64,000 nucleotides of DNA, from contig NZ_CANLZZ010000005.1 of assembly GCF_947495725.1 (NCBI RefSeq), forward strand, positions 363,043-427,042, read 5' to 3'. Both the position numbers and the translations under genes were made by a program. The stretch is from an uncultured Lutibacter sp. Lineage in GTDB: Bacteria > Bacteroidota > Bacteroidia > Flavobacteriales > Flavobacteriaceae. The first letter of the stretch is position 1; each line of letters opens with the position of its first letter. Below are positions 8,694-16,302 of the stretch, piece by piece. Under the pieces are notes generated by a model. The model worked only from the letters and a program-made list of their open reading frames with translations, had not been told where the DNA came from and did not search any database.

Positions 8694-9926
8694 TTACTCT
8701 GTTAATTTGTTAATTAGTTTAATTCCTTTTTCCAAAGTTTCATCTTTTTCAGTTGCAGTTTGTTTTACATAATTCGTTGGAATATATTTTTCTCTTATTG
8801 TTCCATTTATGTGATACAATTTAGCAGTTGAAAGTTTGTATCCATATTTTTGATGTAAGAAACTAAAATCATAAACTTCTCCGGCTAATCTTCTCATTTC
8901 AGAACCAACGATTTCCGCTCTTCCCATTCCTTCAAAACCAATTGCAAGTCCTTCTCCCATACTTCCTGTCCAACGACCAACTAAAATTATAACAGGTTTT
9001 TCATATTGTTCCAAACGAGGAATAACAAATTCTACCCAACTTCTTTTAATATTTGGATTGTTTTCTGATTTCTCGATGAAGGAGTGTTTTTGATAAGGTT
9101 TGGGATCTTTTATAAATCTACTCATAATTCCACGAGCTTCATATGAGTCTCCACCAAATATTGTATTTCTTAAATCTATAATAAGACCTTTTGTATTTAA
9201 TAATTCATTTAATGTTTTGTCAAATTCACTTACTAAATTATCATTTCCAAGCGAGTTGTTTATTTTTATTATTCCAATTTTATTAATCGTTTTAGAAGAT
9301 AAAAGACTGTTATTTTCTTTTAGCTTGATATTATCTAAATTATATTCAATTTCTTTTTTGTTGGGTAATTTTAAACTCAATATTCTTGGTTCGTTGTATC
9401 GACCTGCTAAAATTTTATTAGCAATCCATTCTCTAGTTTCAGGAAGACTTTTATCATTACAGTGCGTTGGAAAATCCTTAATGACTTGTTCAAATTCAAT
9501 TCCGTTAAATTTTATGATTTCAGCTCCGATTATATTTTGATTGGAACTTTCTATTTGCGTTTGCCATATGTTTGTTACAATTAACTTTCCATTTTTTATT
9601 GTGGTGTAAATTGGTGCAAAAAGACGAAAAGAAGAATTTGTATTCGTTTTTAAAGTAAGGTGATTATCATAAAATTCGTTCAGTAAATACTCAAAAAACA
9701 ATACTGTTTCTTCTTCTGTTTTTATGTTTGGAATTTGTTTTTCGTAGTATTCTTGTACACAATTTAAATCTACATTTTTTTCTTGTAGGTAAACATAGTT
9801 GTGTGATATGTCAGTTATAATTTTATTTAAATCTTCTTTAATTTTGTTGTGGTCAATTTTGCTTTCTTGTGAGTTTGCATAAGTTAAATTAAAAAGGAAA
9901 ATAGATGCTAAAATGAAGTTTTTCAT
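8694..9926 (-). CDS. S41 family (C-terminal processing protease-like) peptidase, secreted
   Basis: A 410-residue protein with a signal peptide (1-19). Residues about 210-385 form an S41 (tail-specific protease/CtpA) catalytic domain: KGLIIDLRNTIFGGDS, then PVIILVGRWTGSMGEGLAIG with likely nucleophile Ser322, then a C-terminal segment. It has no obvious PDZ domain, unlike CtpA, and so resembles the shorter S41 hydrolases common in Bacteroidota. It probably acts on peptides or damaged proteins in the periplasm; the substrate is unknown. It precedes the small membrane protein gene in transcription order. Confidence 0.85.
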   Translation of the reverse strand: MKNFILASIFLFNLTYANSQESKIDHNKIKEDLNKIITDISHNYVYLQEKNVDLNCVQEYYEKQIPNIKTEEETVLFFEYLLNEFYDNHLTLKTNTNSSFRLFAPIYTTIKNGKLIVTNIWQTQIESSNQNIIGAEIIKFNGIEFEQVIKDFPTHCNDKSLPETREWIANKILAGRYNEPRILSLKLPNKKEIEYNLDNIKLKENNSLLSSKTINKIGIIKINNSLGNDNLVSEFDKTLNELLNTKGLIIDLRNTIFGGDSYEARGIMSRFIKDPKPYQKHSFIEKSENNPNIKRSWVEFVIPRLEQYEKPVIILVGRWTGSMGEGLAIGFEGMGRAEIVGSEMRRLAGEVYDFSFLHQKYGYKLSTAKLYHINGTIREKYIPTNYVKQTATEKDETLEKGIKLINKLTE

Positions 9927-10000
9927 AAATAATACAGCTGTTGTTTCAAATTATTAGTTGTTAATTTTCTTGTTTTGTTACAATGTCTGTTTATTCAATT

Positions 10001-10140
10001 TGCGTAGAACGGGCTTATTCAATATTTAGTTGCGGGGTTAAATTATAAAATTAGTAAATAATTCCTAAGCAAAGAAAGTCCGTATGGACTGTCGTAAGTA
10101 GGCGAGAAGCCAGCAATAAATTTTGTACGTTGTTGTAAAA
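10001..10140 (-). repeat. attC-like site between the S41 peptidase and alpha/beta hydrolase genes
   Basis: The left part on the + strand is TGCGTAGAACGGGC then TTTAGTTGCGGGG. The right part is AAGTAGGCGAGAAGCCAGCA, ATAAATTTTGTACGTT and the box GTTGTAAAA (10132-10140). The box is the exact complement of TTTTACAAC at 11257-11265. A central hairpin AGTCC-GTAT-GGACT lies inside a flanking pair CCTA/TAGG. Both stems occupy the same places as in 11908-12041 but with different bases. Confidence 0.68.
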
Positions 10141-10158
10141 CGTAATTTTTAATAAATT

Positions 10159-11226
10159 TTAATCCTTGAACAACATTTTAAATCCTTCTTTTAAAAGTTC
10201 GGCATATTTTCCGTGTTCAATTTTTACATTTACTACTTCAGCGTTTTTTGATTTGAGAAATGCTATTTCTTTTTCTGTTAATTTGCCAACGCTTTGGTCT
10301 ATTTCACTATAAATGTAGTTGACATTTGACAGGTCGGTGTCTTTCAGCAACTCAGTATATTTCTCATCTCTACTCAATGCAGAAGCTATTTTTCTCATAT
10401 TTACCGTATAAATATTGTCTGACTTTTCACCTATGATAGGCGTTATAGCATCCTCTTCAAATTGTGCTTTTAGGCCTTTAGAATAAGCATTGCTTATTTC
10501 TTGTGTCATATCCAGTCTGCCTACCATCAACAAATATCCATCAGCTATATTCTTATAGTCAACAATGGATTTTAGACCAACAAAAGAACCATAAGACCCA
10601 CCAACAACGTAAACTTTTTTATTTTGTGATTTAAAGTAACTTATGAGCTCATGGAGCGTTTTAGCCGTTTCAGCATTATACTTTTTTGCTTGTTCCCAAG
10701 TTATTTCTTCAATTTCTGTTTCTTCGGGATACATTGTTTGTGATTCACGCATATTTATTAAAAAATAATTGTTCTCATCAATTCCGCCTGAAATATTCAT
10801 CAAAGCTTCGAACCCATAGGTGGTAAGATAATTTACAGGTCCACCTTGTAAATAGATGATTACCTTATTGCTATTCGGGTTTCCGAATGAATAGCCTGAC
10901 TTTATTAATGATTCAGGTATGTTTTCATATTCTATCTTTATGTCTTCGTTTTTCGTTAGGTTCTTAACAACTAAAGCTTTGTAATTTCCTTTTTTGTCAA
11001 CGTACATTAAGGGTTTTAACTTATTTTTCATAATTAACGGCAATACTTCTTTAAAGTTTGCTTTTGTGCCATCTTCATAGAATACTGGCTTAAAATCTGC
11101 TGGTGGCTGTTTTTTCGCAAGTTCTTGTATGGGAAGCAGTTTTAGACTGTCAGGTATGAAAGCATATTCTTGACCTTGTACAACAAGGCTTATTAATATG
11201 CTTGTAATTAGAATTAGTTTTTTCAT
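10159..11226 (-). CDS. Alpha/beta hydrolase, secreted
   Basis: A 355-residue protein with a signal peptide (1-19, ending VQGQ). The alpha/beta-hydrolase core runs from about 118 to 340. It has an oxyanion-loop segment IIYLQGGPVN near 123-132 and the nucleophile elbow VGGSYGSF with Ser211. The rest of the triad cannot be fixed by eye; the conserved late segment EHGKYAEL contains a plausible catalytic His. The role may be peptidase or esterase. It is a single gene between perfectly complementary 9-nt boxes (10132-10140 and 11257-11265). Confidence 0.8.
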   Translation of the reverse strand: MKKLILITSILISLVVQGQEYAFIPDSLKLLPIQELAKKQPPADFKPVFYEDGTKANFKEVLPLIMKNKLKPLMYVDKKGNYKALVVKNLTKNEDIKIEYENIPESLIKSGYSFGNPNSNKVIIYLQGGPVNYLTTYGFEALMNISGGIDENNYFLINMRESQTMYPEETEIEEITWEQAKKYNAETAKTLHELISYFKSQNKKVYVVGGSYGSFVGLKSIVDYKNIADGYLLMVGRLDMTQEISNAYSKGLKAQFEEDAITPIIGEKSDNIYTVNMRKIASALSRDEKYTELLKDTDLSNVNYIYSEIDQSVGKLTEKEIAFLKSKNAEVVNVKIEHGKYAELLKEGFKMLFKD

Positions 11227-11256
11227 TTTGTTCTGCTTTGCGTTTGGTTGATTATT

Positions 11257-11345
11257 TTTTACAACGTGTTTGTAAATCAGTTGTTTAAATATAATATTTT
11301 TATTTTAAGGATACTATTAGCATGAATTATACAGGTTGTTGGCAA
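11257..11345 (-). repeat. Short attC-like site between the alpha/beta hydrolase and DUF6326 genes
   Basis: The + strand reads TTTTACAACGTGTTTGTAAA at the left and TTAGCATGAATTATACAGG then GTTGTTGGCAA at the right. At 89 bp it is the shortest of the set and lacks the long central block. The right box GTTGGCAA matches the complement of TTGCTAAG (11908-11915) in 6 of 8 positions. Confidence 0.58.
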
Positions 11346-11391
11346 TTGGGTTTAAGTCTTACTCTTTTCTTAATTTGTTCAAATTTTTTCC

Positions 11392-11835
11392 TTAAAGTAT
11401 TGATTTTTCTTTAGGCCATTTCCAAGCATACCAAACAATTAATGCAGTAATAATACTTTCTAAAAATGCTAAAAACACATAGAAACCATACCATTCAGTA
11501 TTTGAATTGAAGCCAATGAATAACATCATTATTGTAAACAATATTCCAAATACAATATTAAGAACACGATTTGTTTTTGGTTTGAGGATAATTGAAAGTG
11601 CCACCATTACTGATGAAGTTGCTAAAATCATTGAGGCTATTAATAATTTGGTGGGACTATCTAAAATATTTTCGCCTGTAAGTAAACTGTTTATTTTTCC
11701 TGGTGTGTAGAGTTCAAAATAATCCCCATATAAATAGCAGAAAGTTGCTGAAGCCCATAAAGAAGCAAGTTTAATTTTGATATTCACTTTCGGGTTTTCT
11801 AACATATCTTTTAAAGTTTTATAATTTAAGTCCAT
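11392..11835 (-). CDS. DUF6326 family four-helix membrane protein
   Basis: A 147-residue integral membrane protein with four hydrophobic segments (about 23-40, 60-80, 87-105 and 115-138). The start contains the family-like segment KLASLWASATFCYLYGDYFE followed by a YTPGK loop. I match it to DUF6326 from memory of this motif; no function is known. It is the only gene between the sites at 11257-11345 and 11908-12041 and is transcribed with the rest of the array. Confidence 0.72.
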   Translation of the reverse strand: MDLNYKTLKDMLENPKVNIKIKLASLWASATFCYLYGDYFELYTPGKINSLLTGENILDSPTKLLIASMILATSSVMVALSIILKPKTNRVLNIVFGILFTIMMLFIGFNSNTEWYGFYVFLAFLESIITALIVWYAWKWPKEKSIL

Positions 11836-11907
11836 TTGTATTTATAAAGACGTAAAATCTTTTTAAATGGTTGCCTGAATACTAAAGTTAGTTCGATTTT
11901 CAGCTTG

Positions 11908-12041
11908 TTGCTAAGGGGTTAGGCTATGGGAAGTTGTGTGTATAAGTCACTAATTTAGCAAATAAAAACCGAATAGGAAATCCGCTAGGATTTTCGTAAA
12001 TCGGCTAGAACTAGCAATAAACTATATGCGGTGTTACCCAC
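11908..12041 (-). repeat. attC-like site between the DUF6326 and DUF5677 genes
   Basis: The + strand reads TTGCTAAGGGGTTAGGCTAT at the left. At the right it has CTAGCAATAAACTATATGCG followed by the box GTTACCCAC (12033-12041). The box is the exact complement of GTGGGTAAC (12996-13004). The centre folds as AAATCC-GCTA-GGATTT nested within CCGA/TCGG. This is the cleanest of the three long-type sites. Confidence 0.7.
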
Positions 12042-12046
12042 TGGCT

Positions 12047-12961
12047 TTACTCCGCGTAATTAAATTTGGTTTCTAAATCCGTTTTTTCAAATTCAGGAAT
12101 GTAATTTAAATACCAATTGTCAAATTCCTTTTGTTTTTCTGGTAATCTCATTCTAATAAATTCTCGATAGACATCAATTAATAGATTTATTCCATTATAA
12201 AATACTTCCTTACATTCTTTAAAATTACGAATTTGTAGAATATCAGCTTTATCGTTTCCTGCAATTGTAAATCCACTCATTACGCTATTTGGATGAACAT
12301 TTTCAGAGTATTTTCTGTATTGAAATTCGTAAAGAATTGTGTTATTGAGATATAAACAAAGATTTTCAAAATTATTTGGTCCATCGTATAATGAATACCA
12401 ATTCGGATTATTATTTCGTTTTTTATTTTTGTTATAAGTCCGTTGGAATTCAACATTCACTTCTTTGTAAATGTTTTCAAGTAATAAGCTTTCTTTGGCT
12501 TCAATCACTTTCTTTATTTCTATCGGGTTACAATGATTTTCTAATTCAAAATGTGGTTCTTGTTTAATGAATTTTGAAACGAAACTTTTAGAAATTTCTT
12601 CTTCTTTTATAAACTGCTTGTAATATTTAATTTCTTTATTTAGTCGACAAATAAGAAATGAATGAGAGCGTAATTCCTCGTCTTTCTCAATCATATAGAG
12701 TAAGCTAAAAGTACTTTCCATTAAAGAACGAACCAAGATTTTAGCTGGGTCAATTGATGACTTCTCAATTAATAAAGAAATCGCATCTCCTAATTCAATA
12801 CTATTTCTTAAAAAGACAGAAGGAACATTTTTGTCTCTTCCATTTCTTTTTTTCTCAATGTCCCATTTTAAAATATGAGTACCAAAATTCACAACTTTTC
12901 TCAAGTTGTCAGAAAGATTTTTAAGAATTAAATTCAATTCCTTGTTTTCTTCTTGTGGCAA
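12047..12961 (-). CDS. DUF5677 family protein
   Basis: About 304 residues, cytosolic and largely helical. The stretch SIELGDAISLLIEKSSIDPA then KILVRSLMESTFSLLYMIE (about 55-94) is the DUF5677 signature as I remember it. The family is of unknown function and often found in accessory DNA. No in-frame ATG lies at the expected place; the frame begins after a stop at 12991, and TTG at 12961 (or ATA/ATC upstream) must start it, so the N-terminus is uncertain by up to ten residues. It is framed by the perfectly complementary 9-nt boxes at 12033-12041 and 12996-13004. Confidence 0.8.
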   Translation of the reverse strand: MPQEENKELNLILKNLSDNLRKVVNFGTHILKWDIEKKRNGRDKNVPSVFLRNSIELGDAISLLIEKSSIDPAKILVRSLMESTFSLLYMIEKDEELRSHSFLICRLNKEIKYYKQFIKEEEISKSFVSKFIKQEPHFELENHCNPIEIKKVIEAKESLLLENIYKEVNVEFQRTYNKNKKRNNNPNWYSLYDGPNNFENLCLYLNNTILYEFQYRKYSENVHPNSVMSGFTIAGNDKADILQIRNFKECKEVFYNGINLLIDVYREFIRMRLPEKQKEFDNWYLNYIPEFEKTDLETKFNYAE

Positions 12962-12995
12962 TATTTCTTCTATTGGCTCGATGTTCGTTTAGCTT

Positions 12996-13132
12996 GTGGG
13001 TAACGATTTAGAGTATGAAAAGTAGCGTAAAAACAACAGCAAATTTCAGATTAGTAAGTAGATTCAAAAGCACAAAATTGTACAAATGGCTTGGCAAAAT
13101 AAAGCTATTTTTTATACGCAGTGTTGCCCACA
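12996..13132 (-). repeat. attC-like site between the DUF5677 and winged-helix genes
   Basis: The + strand starts GTGGGTAACGATTTAGAG then TATGAAAAGTAGCG. It ends TTTTTTATACGCAGTG with box GTTGCCCACA (13123-13132). The box is the exact complement of TGTGGGCAAC at 13699-13708. Length 137 bp. Confidence 0.68.
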
Positions 13133-13159
13133 GTAATTTTCCGTTAGAATACATCTTTC

Positions 13160-13687
13160 CTATTTTTTGTCTATTATTAACGTTGTATCTTTTTTCGATT
13201 GTTTTATATACTGAATTTCTAGCTGATTATTTCGACTATCATATCTTATAGAATCAATCTTTTTCTCAAGGTTTAAATAGTCTTTATTTTCTGAATTTTT
13301 GTAACTAAAAAAGGAAATAACTATCGCAATAGCACTCATAGATAACGCTAAAATATTAGATGTTTTTTTGAATTTATCATTCTTATACTTATTCGCTAAT
13401 TCAACTCCTTTTGGCGTTATCTTTATTATTGATGATATATCTTTTCTTTCAACTATTTTTCCTGCAACTTTAAAAATCCAAATACCATTTTGAGAATCAG
13501 GCATTTTCTCAATATAATTTTCAGACTCCATAAAATCTAAAAGTCTTTTCATTTTCACTCTTCCTTCTAATTCTTTTCCATCCTCAAAATTATCAAGTAG
13601 AAATTCTCGTATCTGAACAAATCCGAATCCTCCATCTTTTTTAATTAAGTATTTCAAAAGTTTAATATGAAGTTCTTCTCTTTCCAT
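13160..13687 (-). CDS. Winged-helix-like protein with one transmembrane segment, unknown function
   Basis: A 175-residue protein I cannot assign to a named family. Residues 1-100 look like a winged-helix fold (LLKYLIKKDGGFGFVQIREF, then a helical stretch and a beta hairpin near the NGIWIFKVAGKIV segment). One transmembrane helix follows at about 120-137, then a short coiled tail. Such a membrane-tethered DNA- or protein-binding domain could be regulatory. The cassette boundaries GTTGCCCACA and TGTGGGCAAC match over 10 nt. Confidence 0.65.
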   Translation of the reverse strand: MEREELHIKLLKYLIKKDGGFGFVQIREFLLDNFEDGKELEGRVKMKRLLDFMESENYIEKMPDSQNGIWIFKVAGKIVERKDISSIIKITPKGVELANKYKNDKFKKTSNILALSMSAIAIVISFFSYKNSENKDYLNLEKKIDSIRYDSRNNQLEIQYIKQSKKDTTLIIDKK

Positions 13688-13698
13688 AGTATTCGTAT

Positions 13699-13835
13699 TG
13701 TGGGCAACGTGTTTGTATAACCAAAGTTGCGGTTAAAGTGTTACAATTTTTCTTTGTTAAAATTAATAAATTTAAAGTTTAGAAACATTCTATTTTATTG
13801 AATTTAGCAATTTTGGTTATACGGTGTTGGCTTTA
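13699..13835 (-). repeat. attC-like site between the winged-helix and 217-aa membrane protein genes
   Basis: This shows the best internal stem of the set. The left arm GTATAACCAAAGTTGC (+ strand) pairs with the right arm GCAATTTTGGTTATAC across about 80 nt. Outside the stem lie the unequal spacers GTGTTT and GGT and the boxes TGTGGGCAAC (13699-13708) and GTTGGCTTTA (13826-13835). The latter is the exact complement of TAAAGCCAAC at 14514-14523. Confidence 0.7.
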
Positions 13836-13841
13836 GTTTTT

Positions 13842-14495
13842 TTATTTCGTTTTTCGGTATATAACAATCAATATTATAGTATGAATAATGGAGTTCAAGA
13901 TGTAATTAAAAATTGGGTTTTTTAAAATCACAGGAATTTGGTATGATATCCAAGTTATAATGTTTGCAAGAATAAATAAAATAATCATTCCAGCAATTAA
14001 TCCAGCTAAATCTTGACCTTTTCTATGTTTTTTATGAGTAATCGGTAAAAATATCAATGAAACAAAAACAATAACTAGTAAATAACTAGAAGAAAACAAC
14101 ATCCAAAAATATGAACGTATGGGTTTATTTATTATAGTAACAGCATTATTATTTACGGAATTTATAACTTTAGGTTTTTCTGTTCTTTCAAATATCCTAA
14201 AGTCTTTAATTGAAATTTTTCGTAAATATTCCGAGTAATGAGTTCTGCTTAGTATTCTTTGCTCAATATCATTTAATTCAATCATTTTAATTGAATCACT
14301 TGAATAAATGTTCTTTAAATCATTTACACCATTAAGTTGTTCAATCTTATTATTTAAATAAAAATTATATGTAAAATCAAAATGATATTCAATTATAAAA
14401 ATAACAAATAAAAAAATTATTAAATAAGATAATTTATGACTCAATGTCTTTGAATTATCGTAAAACAGACCAAATAATTTATTTAAAATATCCAT
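13842..14495 (-). CDS. Four-segment membrane protein of unknown function (217 aa)
   Basis: I recognise no family. It has hydrophobic segments at about 21-40, 128-148, 163-182 and 195-213, with a charged, helical extracytoplasmic stretch of ~85 residues between the first two. The arrangement suggests an inner-membrane protein with a periplasmic loop. In transcription order this is the first cassette of the array. Its flanking boxes (13826-13835 and 14514-14523) are complementary over 10 of 10 nt. Confidence 0.65.
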   Translation of the reverse strand: MDILNKLFGLFYDNSKTLSHKLSYLIIFLFVIFIIEYHFDFTYNFYLNNKIEQLNGVNDLKNIYSSDSIKMIELNDIEQRILSRTHYSEYLRKISIKDFRIFERTEKPKVINSVNNNAVTIINKPIRSYFWMLFSSSYLLVIVFVSLIFLPITHKKHRKGQDLAGLIAGMIILFILANIITWISYQIPVILKNPIFNYILNSIIHTIILIVIYRKTK

Positions 14496-14513
14496 TTATG
14501 TTATTCTCAAAAT

Positions 14514-14590
14514 TAAAGCCAACTCGTTATATATTTATACATTATACGCTTATCCCTAATAAATGTCGGGATAAGGTAACTAATGTATAT
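14514..14590 (-). repeat. Right-terminal cassette site with nested hairpin
   Basis: The box TAAAGCCAAC (14514-14523) is followed by TCGTTATATA and a nested fold. The outer arms are TATACATTA (14536-14544) and TAATGTATA (14581-14589); the inner arms are CTTATCCC (14549-14556) and GGGATAAG (14568-14575). Both stems are perfect, with an unequal spacer between them. The site marks the upstream (first-transcribed) edge of the array, where an attI-like site would be expected. Confidence 0.55.
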
Positions 14591-14668
14591 TGTTTTTAAA
14601 TTTTTTTAATAGCCTAGCAATAATCAAATATATAAATAAACTTTTATAGAAGTACACGTATTTTTCCC

Positions 14669-14794
14669 TTAATTTTTGTTAGTAGCATATTTAATAATAT
14701 AATTTGTATGCTTGCTTTGTAATAAAAATTCTCTAATAAATGTTTTTCTAAAATCTTTAGCAGTTGGAATTAAAGATAAAGTTTTTGTATCCAT
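14669..14794 (-). CDS. Possible 41-residue basic peptide
   Basis: An ATG at 14794 opens a 41-codon frame beginning MDTKTLSLIPTAKDFRKTF and ending with TAA at 14669. It is basic and contains no hydrophobic segment. It sits 80 bp downstream of the membrane regulator gene on the same strand. Nothing else occupies the 351-bp gap from 14524 to 14874 apart from the hairpin at 14536-14589. It could be a real small protein or the remnant of a larger gene; I know no relative. Confidence 0.3.
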   Translation of the reverse strand: MDTKTLSLIPTAKDFRKTFIREFLLQSKHTNYIIKYATNKN

Positions 14795-14874
14795 TTTAAT
14801 AAAGCATTAGTTAAAAAGATAAAGAAGGCTAGGTAACCAAAACTTCTGACAGCAATATTGCTAAGAGTTTATAT

Positions 14875-16053
14875 TTAATTTTTTAAAGCTTCCAATTCTA
14901 CTAATTTGCAACTAACATCATTTCGTTGCATTCCACTAACCTCAAATAAGGCATTAAAGTGTTTTGATTTACTTGGTAATTGTTGTTTAAATTCGGCAAG
15001 CCATTTATTGTTTGTAAATTTATTAACAGTTGCCATTACTCCAATATCGTTATTTGAAACAAAATACAAAGCACTTTTCCCGTTATTTAAAGTAGTGTAA
15101 GATACCATAGCGTATTCAACCTTTAAATTATTACCAAATTTAGTGTTGTAAACTTTTTCATTACTATCATTTTTATATTTAAAACCATCACCAAAGGTTG
15201 TAAATACTTTGCTGTTTTGTAAAAATAAAGATTTAGTCAGGTTCATTGTTTTATACTGTCCCACAAAAAGAATATTATTATTTTGAATATCTTCATATTT
15301 AAGTTTGCTTTCTAGTTTAAGATCAAAGTCCTTTTTATTGAATTCAAACCATTTGCTTAAAGTATTAACGGTAAAGGGTGCCATTTTAGACATTAACGTA
15401 TAATCTGTTGGTTTCAGTTCTTTTTCAGGATGTTCTTGAGTATACTTAATAAAGTCATTATAGTTGTTAATTTCTGGGTACGATATTCCATACATTTTAC
15501 CATCTTCCAATTTTTCATAAACAATAAACTGATCGGAAATTATAAGCAGGTTATCTGCTGTTTTTTCAAAATACTGCTCCCAAATAAAGTTTGGTTTTGA
15601 AACAATAGTTTTAATAACAAAAAATGAAATAAGCGAAAGTAGAATTACACCAAGTAAAAGTTTAATATATTTAATTGGAATTGTTACAGTTTTGGTTTTT
15701 CCATGTTTCGATTTAAAATATTCATCAGCCGATAAAAAGCTTAAATTATATTGCCCTTTTTCAATATCAAATATTAACAGTTCCTCTTTACCATCAGTTT
15801 CATAATATTTCGAGAGTTTTTTGCGCAACTTATACATCTTAGAGCGAACTGTTCCATCATTTTTATCGTTTTTATAATTTTCTCCAAATAAATCTACTCC
15901 AATGGTATATTCTTTTAAATCTTCTCCAGCTATCGCTTTTTTAACCAAATAATTTAATAAAACGGAATATGTAGATGATCGAACAAAAAGTTCATTCGAT
16001 TTAATGCGGTTTAGCGCTTGTTTTATCTCTTTTATTTTTTCAGTTGAAATCAT
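14875..16053 (-). CDS. Membrane-tethered winged-helix transcriptional regulator
   Basis: A 392-residue protein. The first ~105 residues resemble an OmpR/SARP-type winged-helix domain (the segment GTVRSKMYKLRKKLSKYYE at about 67-85 looks like the recognition helix). One transmembrane helix follows at 127-149, then a ~240-residue extracytoplasmic domain of unknown fold. This ToxR/CadC-like layout implies direct coupling of an envelope signal to transcription. The gene is divergent from the GH2-GH30-GH3 operon with a 249-bp shared intergenic region, so control of that operon is the natural inference. Confidence 0.72.
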   Translation of the reverse strand: MISTEKIKEIKQALNRIKSNELFVRSSTYSVLLNYLVKKAIAGEDLKEYTIGVDLFGENYKNDKNDGTVRSKMYKLRKKLSKYYETDGKEELLIFDIEKGQYNLSFLSADEYFKSKHGKTKTVTIPIKYIKLLLGVILLSLISFFVIKTIVSKPNFIWEQYFEKTADNLLIISDQFIVYEKLEDGKMYGISYPEINNYNDFIKYTQEHPEKELKPTDYTLMSKMAPFTVNTLSKWFEFNKKDFDLKLESKLKYEDIQNNNILFVGQYKTMNLTKSLFLQNSKVFTTFGDGFKYKNDSNEKVYNTKFGNNLKVEYAMVSYTTLNNGKSALYFVSNNDIGVMATVNKFTNNKWLAEFKQQLPSKSKHFNALFEVSGMQRNDVSCKLVELEALKN

Positions 16054-16302
16054 TCTTTCAAAAATAGAATTTGAAGTTGATATTAGAAAGAAAAGAACGC
16101 TGTTTTTTTGGATTCTGTAATTTGAACGAAATTTTAAGGTTTTGTAATTTCTATATGTTAATTAATTGATTATCAGTTTTAAATGAAGTGTATTTAACGG
16201 TTAAATTACAGTGTCTATTACAGTTTTACAAACAAATTATTTTAGAACGAATAAAAAAAGGTATAAACTTGTTGTAATTGATTTCTATAAAGTAATAATT
16301 AA
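16054..16302. promoter_or_regulatory. Divergent regulatory region with TGTAAT half-sites
   Basis: Between the regulator and the glycosidase operon, TGTAATT or its complement AATTACA/ATTACAG occurs about five times (near 16111, 16143, 16205, 16217 and 16273). The region includes the direct repeat ATTACAGTGTCTATTACAGT. A likely -7 element for the GH2 gene is TAAACTTG at 16263-16270. The repeated half-sites are candidate operators for the divergent regulator (inference). Confidence 0.45.

Larger units (their letters stand above)
4197..14590 (-). mobile_element. Integron-like gene-cassette array without visible integrase
   Basis: Nine consecutive structured repeats, mostly 127-140 bp (one of 89 bp), separate minus-strand genes; a tenth partial site lies at the right end. 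Each repeat has a left consensus YAACGKGTTWGTRTATGAAA (+ strand) with GTTGCGG after it, and a right consensus RGCAATAAACTATATRCGG followed by TGTTRnnn. Within one repeat the outermost boxes differ, but the boxes on either side of each gene are complementary: perfectly for five cassettes (9-10 nt), with few mismatches for two or three more. That is expected if each gene with one site once existed as a circle and was inserted by recombination at GTT. Only one box (GCCTAAC) fits the classical attC consensus, so this is attC-like by logic rather than by family match. Confidence 0.65.

Noticed and set aside
4197..14590. CRISPR array
   Set aside because: The repeats are ~90-140 bp, diverged, and separated by whole genes; no short regular repeat/spacer unit exists.
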